This document shows, piece after piece, positions 1-7,952 of a stretch of DNA of 64,000 nucleotides; position 1 is the first letter of the stretch; each line of letters opens with the position of its first letter. The notes under the pieces were generated by a model, which was given only the letters and a program-made list of their open reading frames with translations, was not told the DNA's origin and ran no database searches. The DNA is from Nocardioides sp. InS609-2. GTDB taxonomy: Bacteria > Actinomycetota > Actinomycetes > Propionibacteriales > Nocardioidaceae. The translations under genes were made by a program, and so were the position numbers. The DNA lies in NCBI RefSeq assembly GCF_023208195.1, contig NZ_CP060034.1, positions 1,364,001-1,428,000 of the forward strand, written 5' to 3'.

Positions 1-71
1 AGAAGATCGACGGTCAGGTCACGTCCTACAACGGCAAGCTGGACGTCACCCAGACTCGCATCAAGTACTGA
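1..71 (+). CDS. C-terminal fragment of an unknown protein
   Basis: The window opens inside a reading frame (frame 3) that runs about 22 codons and stops with TGA at 69-71. The visible tail is polar and ends in RIKY, with no recognisable motif. It lies 26 bases upstream of the ABC ATPase start in the same direction, so it is probably the preceding gene of that operon. The product cannot be named from this little sequence. Confidence 0.5.
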   Translation, partial: KIDGQVTSYNGKLDVTQTRIKY

Positions 72-97
72 ACGATCGACAGCAGCAGGAGACTCCG

Positions 98-835
98 GTG
101 GATTTGCGATTCAACAATGTCAGCTTCGGCTACCGCTCTCGCGATGCCGAAGTGTTGACCGAACTCACCCTGCGCATTCCTGCTGGACGGACGATCCTTC
201 TCGGGCCAAACGGTGCCGGAAAGTCCACATTGTTGGCGATCGCTGCCTCGGTCCTCCCTCTGAAGCGGGACCGAGGCGGCGTCGCTGCGGGGGAACTGAC
301 TCCGCGATCGCGCCGAGAGCGGTCGGCGTATCGGCGACGGGTTGCTTGGATGCCGCAATCCGTGCGGGCGTCGTCGGGGCTGTCGGTGCGCAAGCACGTT
401 GCATTGCACGGTTGGCTGGCTGGACTCACGAAGTCCCAAGCCTGGGACGAGTCCTTGACGGCGCTGGCTGGCGTCGATCTGCAGGACATGGCAGACCGCC
501 CGGCGACTAAGCTTTCCGGCGGGCAGCGAGCCAGGATGGGTCTGGCGCAAGCGCTCGTGCACTCCGCAGACGTTTTCCTACTGGACGAGCCGACGGCCGC
601 TCTAGACCCGGATCAGAAGGACCAATTTGCGCTACTTCTCAACGCAATCGCCAAGGAGAAGGTCGTGGTGGTCTCGAGCCACGACGTCAGCGATCTGGCG
701 ACTAGCTACGACCGGGTCGTCGTCCTCGCGGACGGTCGGGTGCGCTTCGACGGTACAACGGCGGAGTTCCTCGACGCCGACGGATCCGATTTGACGGCAG
801 TCGAGGCCTATCGCCGGGCGTTGGTGACTAAGTAG
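98..835 (+). CDS. ABC transporter ATP-binding protein
   Basis: This 245-residue cytoplasmic ATPase would power the membrane proteins encoded directly after it. Walker A is GPNGAGKST (residues 36-44), the Q-loop glutamine is in WMPQS near 87, the signature LSGGQ is at 139-143, Walker B runs into DEPTAALD (about 159-170) and the switch histidine is in SSHD near 195. The length is normal for a stand-alone nucleotide-binding subunit. The GTG start at 98 follows a purine-rich AGCAGGAGA. The stop is three bases from the next ATG, which implies co-transcription. The fold is certain; substrate and direction are unknown, although this layout is common in peptide or antibiotic export and immunity loci. 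Confidence 0.9.
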   Translation: MDLRFNNVSFGYRSRDAEVLTELTLRIPAGRTILLGPNGAGKSTLLAIAASVLPLKRDRGGVAAGELTPRSRRERSAYRRRVAWMPQSVRASSGLSVRKHVALHGWLAGLTKSQAWDESLTALAGVDLQDMADRPATKLSGGQRARMGLAQALVHSADVFLLDEPTAALDPDQKDQFALLLNAIAKEKVVVVSSHDVSDLATSYDRVVVLADGRVRFDGTTAEFLDADGSDLTAVEAYRRALVTK

Positions 836-837
836 AA

Positions 838-2061
838 ATGCGCGATCGTCTGTGGCTGGCATTTTCGTCTACCACTGTCCTGTTAAGTCCACCGCTCTGC
901 ATCGTAGGCGTGCTTGTCTCGATGAGCAACGCCGATTTCGTCGACCCTTACTGGCTGGATCTGTCCTCTAAGTCGACGGTCTCAGTATTGTTCTTGGCGC
1001 CGGGTTTCTCCGCGCTAGCCGCCTGGGATGCTGCCAAGTGGCGCAACCTTATGATCAACGCCGCCAGGTCATGGATCTCTGTTTTCAGTCTCATTATTCT
1101 TTATGTCGCGGCAGCGACGATGGCCACGTTTCTGCTAACTCTCCTTGCGCTAATGGCCCAAGTGACGCCGAGCGTCGGGTTCCCTCGCCTCGATGTTCTT
1201 GCCCTCGGCGTTGCGGTGACCTGCGCCTATACCGCTTTCGGATTCCTCCTTGGACGGTTTCTTCCAGGGTTGGTCGCGGCACCACTCGCGTTCGTCGTCA
1301 TATGGGGCTGGGTGGCCTACACTCCCGCAGTTCAGCCCTTCTGGCTGCGCAACATAACTGGCAACATCGGGAGTTCTTGTTGCTCGGTCGATTTTCAACT
1401 CGTCCCGCTCGCCCTACTTGCCCCAGCGGTGGTGGCCGCATCGCTGTTAGTTGCCGTAATGGCCGTGCTGGCGTGGCCGATGCGGCCATTGGTTTGGGCA
1501 TTTTCAGTCGGAATTGTCGGCGCAGCCGTCGCCCTTTCTGCCACGATGATGTCGGATATCGGTGCAGATCCGGTACAGGGGCGAACGGGCAGTCAGCAAT
1601 GCGTGGAGAACGCTGGCCGAAAGTTCTGTGCGTGGCCCGAGCACGCCGCCGAGCTGCGACAGACGGCCAAGAACTTGGGGAACGCCGCTGACGCGCTGTC
1701 GTCGGCCGGACTGGACGTGCCTTCAACCCTACGCGAAAATGCCAAGAGCAAGGACCGGTGGTCGTTCAGCCTGAATAGCGGGAATGTAGACTTCCGCGCT
1801 AAAACTCTTATCCTTTCTCAGTTGGACGAACTTCCCCCTCCCTGTACAGATCAAACTCAGGGTGTTTGGCCAGCGGGGGTCAATTTTGAACTCGCGGGGG
1901 CGTGGTTGCTCGCAGTTACAGGGACTCCCGTGACCGAGGCAGCAGAGGTAAGCGGAGCCTCTCTCCCTGATTTGCGTCGTTTGCTCGAAGAGGATCTTGA
2001 ATCTCAGGCGCAATGGTACGAGAGCGCCTTGTCGGCGATGCGATCGTGCGATCCAGTGTGA
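838..2061 (+). CDS. Polytopic membrane protein, probable ABC permease partner with a large exofacial domain
   Basis: The protein has 407 residues and about six hydrophobic segments in its first 240 residues, then a soluble C-terminal domain of about 160 residues. It has a CC pair near residue 181, and the C-terminal domain carries further cysteines, one of them in FCAWPEHA. From memory this layout resembles actinobacterial membrane proteins that sit beside ABC ATPases and carry a C...CxWPEH extracellular motif; the family name was not verified. The start lies 2 bases after the ATPase stop, and the 3' end overlaps the next gene by one base. A role as the membrane half of the ABC system is inferred from this coupling. 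Confidence 0.7.
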   Translation: MRDRLWLAFSSTTVLLSPPLCIVGVLVSMSNADFVDPYWLDLSSKSTVSVLFLAPGFSALAAWDAAKWRNLMINAARSWISVFSLIILYVAAATMATFLLTLLALMAQVTPSVGFPRLDVLALGVAVTCAYTAFGFLLGRFLPGLVAAPLAFVVIWGWVAYTPAVQPFWLRNITGNIGSSCCSVDFQLVPLALLAPAVVAASLLVAVMAVLAWPMRPLVWAFSVGIVGAAVALSATMMSDIGADPVQGRTGSQQCVENAGRKFCAWPEHAAELRQTAKNLGNAADALSSAGLDVPSTLRENAKSKDRWSFSLNSGNVDFRAKTLILSQLDELPPPCTDQTQGVWPAGVNFELAGAWLLAVTGTPVTEAAEVSGASLPDLRRLLEEDLESQAQWYESALSAMRSCDPV

Positions 2062-2657
2062 TGGCCCTGCTCATGCGAGTGACATTTGTCGCAACGGCGT
2101 CGCTTACTAGTGCCCTCGCCGGTCTCGTGGCCGGTGCGATGCGAGGCGAATCCGCAGCGATGCCTAGCCTCAGCCTCGGGACATTGGCGCCCGTCCCGGT
2201 GGTCTCGGTCATAGCCATGGTCCCAGTAATCGGGGCTTTCGGAGGTTGGTCGAATATTGGATGGCATGCGATCGCGAACGCGACCCGAGCTCCACGACTC
2301 TTGGCTACGCCGGTACTCGTCGGCAGCCTCGGCGCGTACTCGCTCGGCGCCGCGGTCTTTGGAGGGTTTGGTTCTTTCCTCGAGAACGGCCGGAACTCGC
2401 TTGGGCTCCTTGGACTTGTGTTGATCGGAGCCAGGATTCTAGGCGAACGCGGTGCGGTCTTGCTCCCTGTTTCGTTCCTCCTTGCCTCCTTCCTGTTCGG
2501 TCGCGTGCCGGGCCATCCTTCCCCGTCGTGGTGGGCCTGGGTCCTCGCAGACGGAGCCAGCGCGTGGGCGCTCGGGATGGCTACACTCTTGGGCGCGCTC
2601 GGCCTGCTGGTGGCGCCTCAAATCGCGGTAAGCAATTTGCGCCGCGGCGCGGAGTGA
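2061..2657 (+). CDS. Small integral membrane protein of the ABC operon
   Basis: The best start is ATG 2061, which overlaps the upstream TGA (TGATG); the frame is open back to 2013 but that start lies deep inside the previous gene. The product is about 198 residues, with roughly five to six hydrophobic helices, few charged residues and no enzymatic motif. It looks like a second membrane subunit or an accessory protein of the transporter encoded at 98-2061. No family is recognised. The operon ends here: 113 bases later an insertion-sequence terminal repeat begins, so anything once encoded downstream may have been cut off. Confidence 0.6.
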   Translation: MALLMRVTFVATASLTSALAGLVAGAMRGESAAMPSLSLGTLAPVPVVSVIAMVPVIGAFGGWSNIGWHAIANATRAPRLLATPVLVGSLGAYSLGAAVFGGFGSFLENGRNSLGLLGLVLIGARILGERGAVLLPVSFLLASFLFGRVPGHPSPSWWAWVLADGASAWALGMATLLGALGLLVAPQIAVSNLRRGAE

Positions 2658-2770
2658 CATGCCCTGCACGACCTCGCGGCGGGCGAGTCCGGGGAGCCCC
2701 GCAGCAGACGAGGAAGGCGGGTCCTGCGGCTCCACGGCACGGCGACATACGCCCCGCGCCGGCCTTTACT

Positions 2771-3811
2771 GGCTCTTCATAGTTGATGGTGTAGCGGTGA
2801 GCCAGGACCCAGTGGCCGGGTAGACGTCGAGGTCTTCCGAGAATGGCGGTTCCTACGCCAGCCACCTGGAAGACCTCGACTTGTCTGACGCTACCTTCGC
2901 CCGCCCTGACCTGACCACGTTCGCCCGGATCAACGACCTCGGCCTCGAAGTCGTAGGGCAACGCCTCGATCCAGACCGGGCTGTACTGGCCTGCCGGGTC
3001 CTCGAGCCGGACCAGTGGTGCCGTCGGTGCGGCTGCGAGGGCGCTGTGCGTGACACCGTGATCAGACGCCTTGCCCACGAGCCGCTCGGGTGGCGACCCA
3101 CGACGCTGGTGGTCACCATCCGTCGCTACCGGTGCCGCGAGTGTGCGCATGTGTGGCGCCAAGACACCACCCAGGCTGCCGAGCCGCGGGCGAAGCTGTC
3201 GCGACGCGGTCTGCGCTGGGCGCTGGAAGGGTGTCGTCGTGCAGCACCTCACCGTCGACACCGTGTCGCCAAGGTCTCGGTGTCGCATGGAACACCGCCA
3301 ACGACGCGGTCCTGGCCGAAGGGCGCCGTGTTCTCATCGACGACGAGGCTCGGTTCGACGGCGTCAGGGTGCTGGGCGTCGATGAGCACGTGTGGCGCCA
3401 CACGCGCCGCGGGGACAAGTACGTCTGTGAGTCTCTGAGTGGCTGGTCCGGGACCGGCTGGTGAGAATGGCTCCGGCCCTCCATCGGACGTGACTCGAAG
3501 TACGTGTGGCCCCTGAACCGGGTGCCTTCACTGTGATCTGTGCGCCTGATGGGGTGACCGGCGCCGTTCTCGGCCCACCTCGGTGACTTGATCAGAAGGC
3601 TGTCCGTCCCCCGTCGAATTCGGGATCGTGACTCATCACGGACCTGCGCCCCGGCACATCCAACGGACCGACCGAGGGCCATCAACGCGGCCGACTCGAA
3701 CACCTCCGCGGCTCCGCCCTCGGGTTCCGCAACCTCACCAACTACATCGCCAGATCACTACTCGAGTCTGGCGGCTTCAGACCCCGACTACACCGTGGAT
3801 TGTGAAGAGCC
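2771..3811 (+). mobile_element. Damaged ISL3-family insertion sequence, copy A
   Basis: The left terminal repeat starts GGCTCTTCATAGTTGATGGT at 2771-2790, and a related inverted copy (end GTGAAGAGCC) lies at 3790-3811; both share GGCTCTTCA and a GGTGT tail. The element is only about 1.04 kb, shorter than a full ISL3 element, because the transposase gene has lost its middle. I see no matching 8-bp target duplication in the flanks, so the insertion is old or rearranged. It separates the first ABC operon from the secreted-protein/ABC module. Confidence 0.8.
2881..3780 (+). pseudogene. ISL3-family transposase, frameshifted and internally deleted
   Basis: The N-terminal part keeps the family's zinc-binding region (WCRRCGC followed by RYRCRECAHVW) and reads from TTG 2881 to about 3228. 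Within about 60 bases the frame then shifts at least twice; the continuation in another frame contains LGVAWNTANDAV and VLGVDEHVWRHTRRGDKY, the start of the catalytic domain. The homology breaks near 3430, and only the extreme C-terminus (FRNLTNYIARSLLESGG) can be read at about 3679-3780. Most of the catalytic core is missing, so no transposase can be made. Copy B at 8072 carries the same lesions. Confidence 0.85.
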
Positions 3812-3939
3812 GCGTAAGGAGCTGAGGACGGCGACAACAGGGCGGGGGGTTGTGTTACCTACGCCCGGGTCACCGTCGCGCCCATTCCGACCATTGCTGT
3901 GTGGTTGAGAATTTCCTGCCCGGCCGACGAGATGCACGA

Positions 3940-5088
3940 TCAGTCGCGAAGCACGCTCGCGATCTCCACTCGCGACGCACGCCAGGCGGGTATCGCGGCG
4001 CCCGCGGCGGCCGTACCTACCGCTGCGACGATGGCTTGCAGCACAGCGGTTGCAGGCATGCCGGGGATGGTGACGGCGGAGCCTCCGGGAAGCAAAACGG
4101 GCAGTACGAAGCGAAGTATGAGGGCGGTGGCGGCGATTCCTAGCAAAGCAGCAAGCAGACCTCCTGCCACGGCGCTCCCAAGGACTAGAGAGAACAAGTC
4201 CCGACGATTGGCACCCAGGGAACGCCGTATCGCGAGCTCGCGAGTTCGGAATGTGACCGATGCGAGTCCGATGTTGAGGATGCCGAGCGACGACAGCGAC
4301 AGGGCGACCACAGCGACCACGGTAAATAGCGTGCGTAGTGTGTCGATCTGGGCCCGCACGGCGGGGACGCTGTCGAAACGGGCGACCGTCGGTGCCGCAG
4401 AGAGACCGAGCCGGTCAGATAGATCGTTGATCAGTGCCTCAGCGGCGCCATCTTGTCCTTCGCCGACCGTCAGCAGCAGGGCTGGGGCGCCTGCTTGCAA
4501 CTGGAATGCCGCATCCTCGGCTTCGCTTGCCGTGACTGGCAGGTAGATGCGTGACCCGGACTCAGCGTCAGCGACGATGCCCCTGACGTCCAGATCCCAG
4601 GCGGGGCGAGACCCAGGAGTGAGCAGGGATGTTGAGCCAAGACGCACGCCGGCCCGGGTGTTGACGAAGGCGATCCTGCGTCCGTCCGGTTCGTTGTCGG
4701 AGGTGGAGGTCATCGGCAGACGTCGGCTTGCGGAGTAACGACCTAGGACGGACACGACGCTTACCTGCTGGGGCCCGTCAACGATGTCACCTGATCCTTC
4801 CCATGTGACGACTGCATTTCCATCGCCGGGCGACAGGCGATCCCCGAGCGCCTGCCACAGGGTGACGGCATCACGCGTCGGGTTGTCCGAGGAGTCGAAG
4901 TCGGCGCGCACCGTCGCAGCTCGGGCCGTTTGCTGTTCTTCTCGTGCCACGAAGACGTCTTGAGATATCAAACCGATCAGTGCGGTGCTGACGAGTGCGA
5001 CTACACCGATGATGACGCTCGCGACCGTTATTGCTGATCGGAGACGGTTTGCGTTGAGGTCTTGTAGGACCGACGAGAGCATCCTCAT
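3940..5088 (-). CDS. MacB/FtsX-type ABC transporter permease
   Basis: This 382-residue permease has the FtsX/MacB plan: one N-terminal transmembrane helix (about 17-42), a large extracytoplasmic domain (about 45-255), then three C-terminal helices with the cytoplasmic loop RELAIRRSLGANRRDLFSLV typical of this family, ending in PAWRASRVEIASVLRD. Proteins of this type are mechanotransmissive rather than classical channels: they move peptides or lipoproteins, or sense antimicrobials. The start overlaps the end of the ATPase gene by four bases (ATGA). It is the last gene of the minus-strand unit starting at 7591. The family call is firm; the substrate is unknown. Confidence 0.88.
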   Translation of the reverse strand: MRMLSSVLQDLNANRLRSAITVASVIIGVVALVSTALIGLISQDVFVAREEQQTARAATVRADFDSSDNPTRDAVTLWQALGDRLSPGDGNAVVTWEGSGDIVDGPQQVSVVSVLGRYSASRRLPMTSTSDNEPDGRRIAFVNTRAGVRLGSTSLLTPGSRPAWDLDVRGIVADAESGSRIYLPVTASEAEDAAFQLQAGAPALLLTVGEGQDGAAEALINDLSDRLGLSAAPTVARFDSVPAVRAQIDTLRTLFTVVAVVALSLSSLGILNIGLASVTFRTRELAIRRSLGANRRDLFSLVLGSAVAGGLLAALLGIAATALILRFVLPVLLPGGSAVTIPGMPATAVLQAIVAAVGTAAAGAAIPAWRASRVEIASVLRD

Positions 5089-5771
5089 GCCGGTGACACG
5101 ATATGTAGGCGGCCCGCGTCCAAATCAAGTGTCCGATCCATGCGTCTTGCGTTTTGTCCATCGTGGGTCACGAGAACGAGACTGACGCTTTGTTCTTGAA
5201 CGACCTTACACAGGAGGTCCATAACTTGTGCTCCAGTTGTCACGTCTAGTGCACCGGTTGGCTCGTCGGCTAAAAGGAGGCGGGGTCGTCTGACTAGCGA
5301 TCGTGCAATCGCGACACGCTGTTGCTCGCCACCTGAGAGTTGGCGCGGACGGTGGTCTCGACGCGCGGTAAGCCCCACTTGGCTGAGCATCTCATCCACC
5401 CGTCGCCGGACGTCTCGTCGTGATACGTAAGATCCGTAGGCGAAGGGCAGTGCAACGTTCTGCCAGGCGGTCAATTGTGGAATGAGCGAATACCCTTGGA
5501 AAACGAAGCCGATCAGTTCGCTTCGAGCAGTTGACCGCTCTGCCTCGGTCAGGGAGGTCACCTCATTCCCTGCCAGTCGATATGTACCAGAGGTCTGATG
5601 TTGCATCAGACCAAGGACGCTGAGCAAGGAGCTTTTGCCGGAACCCGATCTGCCGAGGACGGCGACCGACTCACGCGTCTTGACGCGCATGTTCACGCCA
5701 TCAAGAATCGTCAGTCCATCAGGACTGGTCCCGACGGTGAGGGTGAGGTCCGCAACGTCGATGACAGTCAT
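5085..5771 (-). CDS. MacB/LolD-type ABC transporter ATP-binding protein
   Basis: The 228-residue ATPase carries Walker [10 protein letters not shown] (about 40-48), a Q-loop in [10 protein letters not shown] (about 89-98), signature [15 protein letters not shown] (about 145-159) and Walker [13 protein letters not shown] (about 165-176), with the switch histidine in VLVTHDGQ. The LSGGEQQ signature and overall sequence place it with the LolD/MacB/BceA group, which pairs with FtsX-type permeases. It starts at the last base of the adaptor gene and overlaps the permease gene by four bases, so the three are translationally coupled. Confidence 0.92.
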   Translation of the reverse strand: MTVIDVADLTLTVGTSPDGLTILDGVNMRVKTRESVAVLGRSGSGKSSLLSVLGLMQHQTSGTYRLAGNEVTSLTEAERSTARSELIGFVFQGYSLIPQLTAWQNVALPFAYGSYVSRRDVRRRVDEMLSQVGLTARRDHRPRQLSGGEQQRVAIARSLVRRPRLLLADEPTGALDVTTGAQVMDLLCKVVQEQSVSLVLVTHDGQNARRMDRTLDLDAGRLHIVSPA

Positions 5772-6655
5772 CAGAACAGCGGAGCTTTCAGAAGAACACT
5801 GTCGCCCTCGCTCAGCCCCTGAGTGATCTCAACGTAGTTCCCGTCGTTGATGCCGAGCGAAACTGGGACATCGGTAGTCGTGCCGTTCCGTACCACCGAC
5901 ACGCTGCCTTCCTGCGCACTCCCTGAAACTGCCGAGAGAGGAAGGGCCAAGACATTTGAACTTGTGCCTGTGTTAATCCCGAGGTGAGCCGGCATACCCG
6001 CGTAGGCACGAAACTTGTAGGGCACGAGGCAGAGTTCGGTCTGCGTGCTGCCCGCCCCCGTAGTTCCCTCTGCATCGGGGACTGCACCGGGTGTAGTCGC
6101 GGCCGCGTCTACGAGATCGCACAGAAACCCGCTGGCTCCACCCGTTAGCGACGCCCGCGCACTCGTCTGACGTCCATGCAAGCGCACTGTCACCGGATCA
6201 GGCACCTCGGCCGATATCCCGAAACCCGAGTACTGGACATCGATGAGGGGCAGCCCCTTAGGGACTTTGCCATCACGGGACACCCGGACGACCGAACCTT
6301 TGGAGCGAGCGCGAACGAGTTGCCCGCCTAAGCGTCCGATAACCGCGCCTTGCTTGACGCTCTCACCGACCCGGGTCCGAGCTACGAATTCTCCGATAAC
6401 CGAGGCCTCGATGGAGTACGTCGGGGAGGCAACAGCACCAGCTTGAATCACGACGACCGAGTGAATGTCTCGCCGTTGCACAGCCACGGTCTGGCTCGCA
6501 GTCTCACCGGGCCCTTGCTCGACATCGGGACCAGTTGATGAACACCCCGCCATCAAAGCCATGGCAACTGCCAGAGCAGCGCTGCGCGGGCTCCTCCCAC
6601 TCAAGACGACAGCCGATTCGTCATGCCCTGCACAAGCCGCTGACAAGGCTCGCAA
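5771..6655 (-). CDS. Lipoprotein periplasmic-adaptor-like subunit (MacA/HlyD type)
   Basis: The 294-residue ORF begins with a lipoprotein signal whose lipobox MAGC puts the lipidated Cys near residue 38. The mature part has a barrel-sandwich (lipoyl-like) region around GESVKQGAVIGRL and a beta-rich C-terminal part ending in ITQGLSEGDSVLLKAPL, as in membrane-fusion proteins. In monoderms such adaptors pair with MacB-type ATPase/permease genes without a TolC channel. The ATG at 6655 overlaps the upstream gene by 35 bases; TTG at 6604 would avoid the overlap and leave a compact 20-residue signal peptide. The role as exporter adaptor is inferred from fold and operon position. Confidence 0.75.
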   Translation of the reverse strand: MRALSAACAGHDESAVVLSGRSPRSAALAVAMALMAGCSSTGPDVEQGPGETASQTVAVQRRDIHSVVVIQAGAVASPTYSIEASVIGEFVARTRVGESVKQGAVIGRLGGQLVRARSKGSVVRVSRDGKVPKGLPLIDVQYSGFGISAEVPDPVTVRLHGRQTSARASLTGGASGFLCDLVDAAATTPGAVPDAEGTTGAGSTQTELCLVPYKFRAYAGMPAHLGINTGTSSNVLALPLSAVSGSAQEGSVSVVRNGTTTDVPVSLGINDGNYVEITQGLSEGDSVLLKAPLF

Positions 6656-7121
6656 CCGTAGTGTCGTCGCCGAGTCGAGCGGCCTCTATTCCGTCCGAGA
6701 TCGTGGTCCTACCGTCATCGTCCCACGTCGATTGCCACGCCGGGCTCGTCTTGATCTCGGCGTACATGTCCAGAGCGCGACTCTTGGCCCTCGAACCAGT
6801 CTCGGCCTCCAAGAAAGTCTTGCCCCACGCGCAATTCCAGACAATGTAGGCGTCAGAGGCGCCAGCACCCGTCTGCCAGTTGGTACTCGAACCGCGGCTC
6901 ATGGGCGGGTCGGATGGGAAGGAGGCTGACGGCGGCATGACAAGGCCTGCGCCGGTCGTGCGGTACTCCGTGGCGTAGCCATCCCACGACACGACTTGAG
7001 TGTCGGAGACGGGTGTGGAGTGGTCTCCTGCACCTGGGGGCGGACCTTCTCCGCATCCTGATGTAATCAGTAGAATCGCCATGACGGCGACACTGGGTAT
7101 GACTCTCACGTTGCTCCTCAT
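6621..7121 (-). CDS. Small secreted lipoprotein of unknown function
   Basis: The product is about 166 residues. A short basic start and a hydrophobic stretch lead to LLITSGC, a plausible lipobox with the lipidated Cys at residue 23. The mature part is polar, rich in Ser, Thr, Gly and Trp, and has two further cysteines (VWNCAWG and the near-terminal GLCRA) that could form a disulfide. ATG 7121 is taken as start, but GTG 7109 is four bases after an AGGAG and would serve equally well. The gene lies just downstream of the hairpin at 7134-7167 and heads the transporter genes. No family is recognised; it may be an immunity or substrate-binding protein for the partner at 7178-7591. Confidence 0.6.
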   Translation of the reverse strand: MRSNVRVIPSVAVMAILLITSGCGEGPPPGAGDHSTPVSDTQVVSWDGYATEYRTTGAGLVMPPSASFPSDPPMSRGSSTNWQTGAGASDAYIVWNCAWGKTFLEAETGSRAKSRALDMYAEIKTSPAWQSTWDDDGRTTISDGIEAARLGDDTTVASLVSGLCRA

Positions 7122-7133
7122 AAAATCGAGAAA

Positions 7134-7167
7134 GACCACGTGGGGCACGACTGCGCCCCACGTGGTC
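7134..7167 (-). terminator. Intra-operon hairpin, candidate leaky terminator
   Basis: Two perfect 13-base arms, GACCACGTGGGGC (7134-7146) and its complement (7155-7167), enclose an 8-base loop. On the minus strand the stem is followed by TTTCTCGATTTT and then the lipoprotein start. It lies 11 bases after the stop of the secreted-protein gene. Its position suggests partial termination, giving more secreted protein than transporter; it could also protect the upstream mRNA. Confidence 0.65.
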
Positions 7168-7177
7168 AATCTAGCCG

Positions 7178-7591
7178 TCAGTAGTAAAGGTTGCCCGACC
7201 AGTTGTTGTGACAATTCCCGCTCGACGAATCCATGGCGGCCTGCACTCTAAAGCCCGTGTTCGGCTTGTAGGCACTTGTAGCGAAAGTCGCGTACCTGTT
7301 GGCTGAGACCACGTAATCCCGGTAGGCCTGGTCCACGGCCGGGATGTAAGCCCCTAGCGTCATACCCGTCCCGCCTCGATCCGAATATGCGGCACCCGTG
7401 ACATAAATCTGGATGTTGTTGTACCCATCCATGTAACGGACCGCGCTGTATGTGGTGATCGTGCCAGTGCAGTTCACGGTACCGGAGACCCCGACCTTCG
7501 TGATGGCGGCATTCGCGCTTGATGCCAGCCCCACTGTGGCAGCGGCCGCCATCGCAATTGCGACCGCACTGCGCCTGATGTTTCTTGTCAT
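7178..7591 (-). CDS. Small secreted two-cysteine protein, first gene of the transporter unit
   Basis: ATG 7591 is preceded by GAGAG and gives 137 residues; TTG 7594 is an alternative. A classical Sec signal peptide ends in SSANA near residue 28, leaving about 109 residues with exactly two cysteines (41 and 127), many Tyr, Gly, Ser and Thr, no strongly hydrophobic segment and an aromatic C-terminus WSGNLYY. A Sec signal plus a spaced Cys pair suggests a compact disulfide-closed extracellular protein. No family is recognised. As the first gene ahead of a lipoprotein/adaptor/ABC set, it could be a bacteriocin-like effector, a signal, or a cell-envelope factor acted on by that system; this is inference from context only. 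Confidence 0.72.
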   Translation of the reverse strand: MTRNIRRSAVAIAMAAAATVGLASSANAAITKVGVSGTVNCTGTITTYSAVRYMDGYNNIQIYVTGAAYSDRGGTGMTLGAYIPAVDQAYRDYVVSANRYATFATSAYKPNTGFRVQAAMDSSSGNCHNNWSGNLYY

Positions 7592-7597
7592 CAACTC

Positions 7598-7610
7598 TCA
7601 CAATCTGTGA
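7598..7610. promoter_or_regulatory. Short palindrome just upstream of the secreted-protein gene
   Basis: TCACAATCTGTGA is a 5-3-5 palindrome lying 7 bases upstream of ATG 7591, next to the ribosome-binding region. It could be an operator or a small hairpin near the translation start. No regulator gene is adjacent, so this is only suggestive. Confidence 0.3.
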
Positions 7611-7747
7611 TCAACTCATTGGTTCCCGACTTGGGCATGACAAATCCGCCGAGTGCGCGCACCCGAGTACGGGTTTGCAGTTGGCAGAAGGCTGGCGTCT
7701 CTTTACTTGCCAGAGGCGAGCAAACCAGACCCCGCAGCGGCGTGTCA

Positions 7748-7952
7748 AGACGAGCCTGACGCCTCGACGATCGGAAGCGATCCTTTAATCGCATACGGAG
7801 GATCAGTGAAGATCGCATCGACCCACGAGGCTGGCAGAGCAGCAAGGACAGCGAGAGCATCACCCAAGTACAAGGTGACGCCGTCGTGAGCAACGGAGGG
7901 AGCCGGACGGTCATGTGACCGGGTATCGGCAGGTTTGGGGAGTAGCCATACC
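7748..7952 (-). pseudogene. N-terminal relic of a site-specific DNA methyltransferase
   Basis: On the minus strand, in a frame with no usable start, one reads GVTLYLGDALAVL and then WVDAIFTDPPYAIKGS before a stop near 7748. The TDPPY tetrad with an upstream LxxGDAL stretch is the catalytic motif IV arrangement of amino-methyltransferases of the alpha/beta class. The S-adenosylmethionine-binding and target-recognition parts are absent. The fragment abuts the left end of ISL3 copy B at 7953, so the element or a linked deletion probably removed the gene's 5' end. Confidence 0.6.

Noticed and set aside
7178..7591. Assignment of the secreted protein to the lactococcin 972 family
   Set aside because: The size, Sec signal and neighbouring ABC genes fit such loci, but I could not match the mature sequence or its cysteine pattern to that family.
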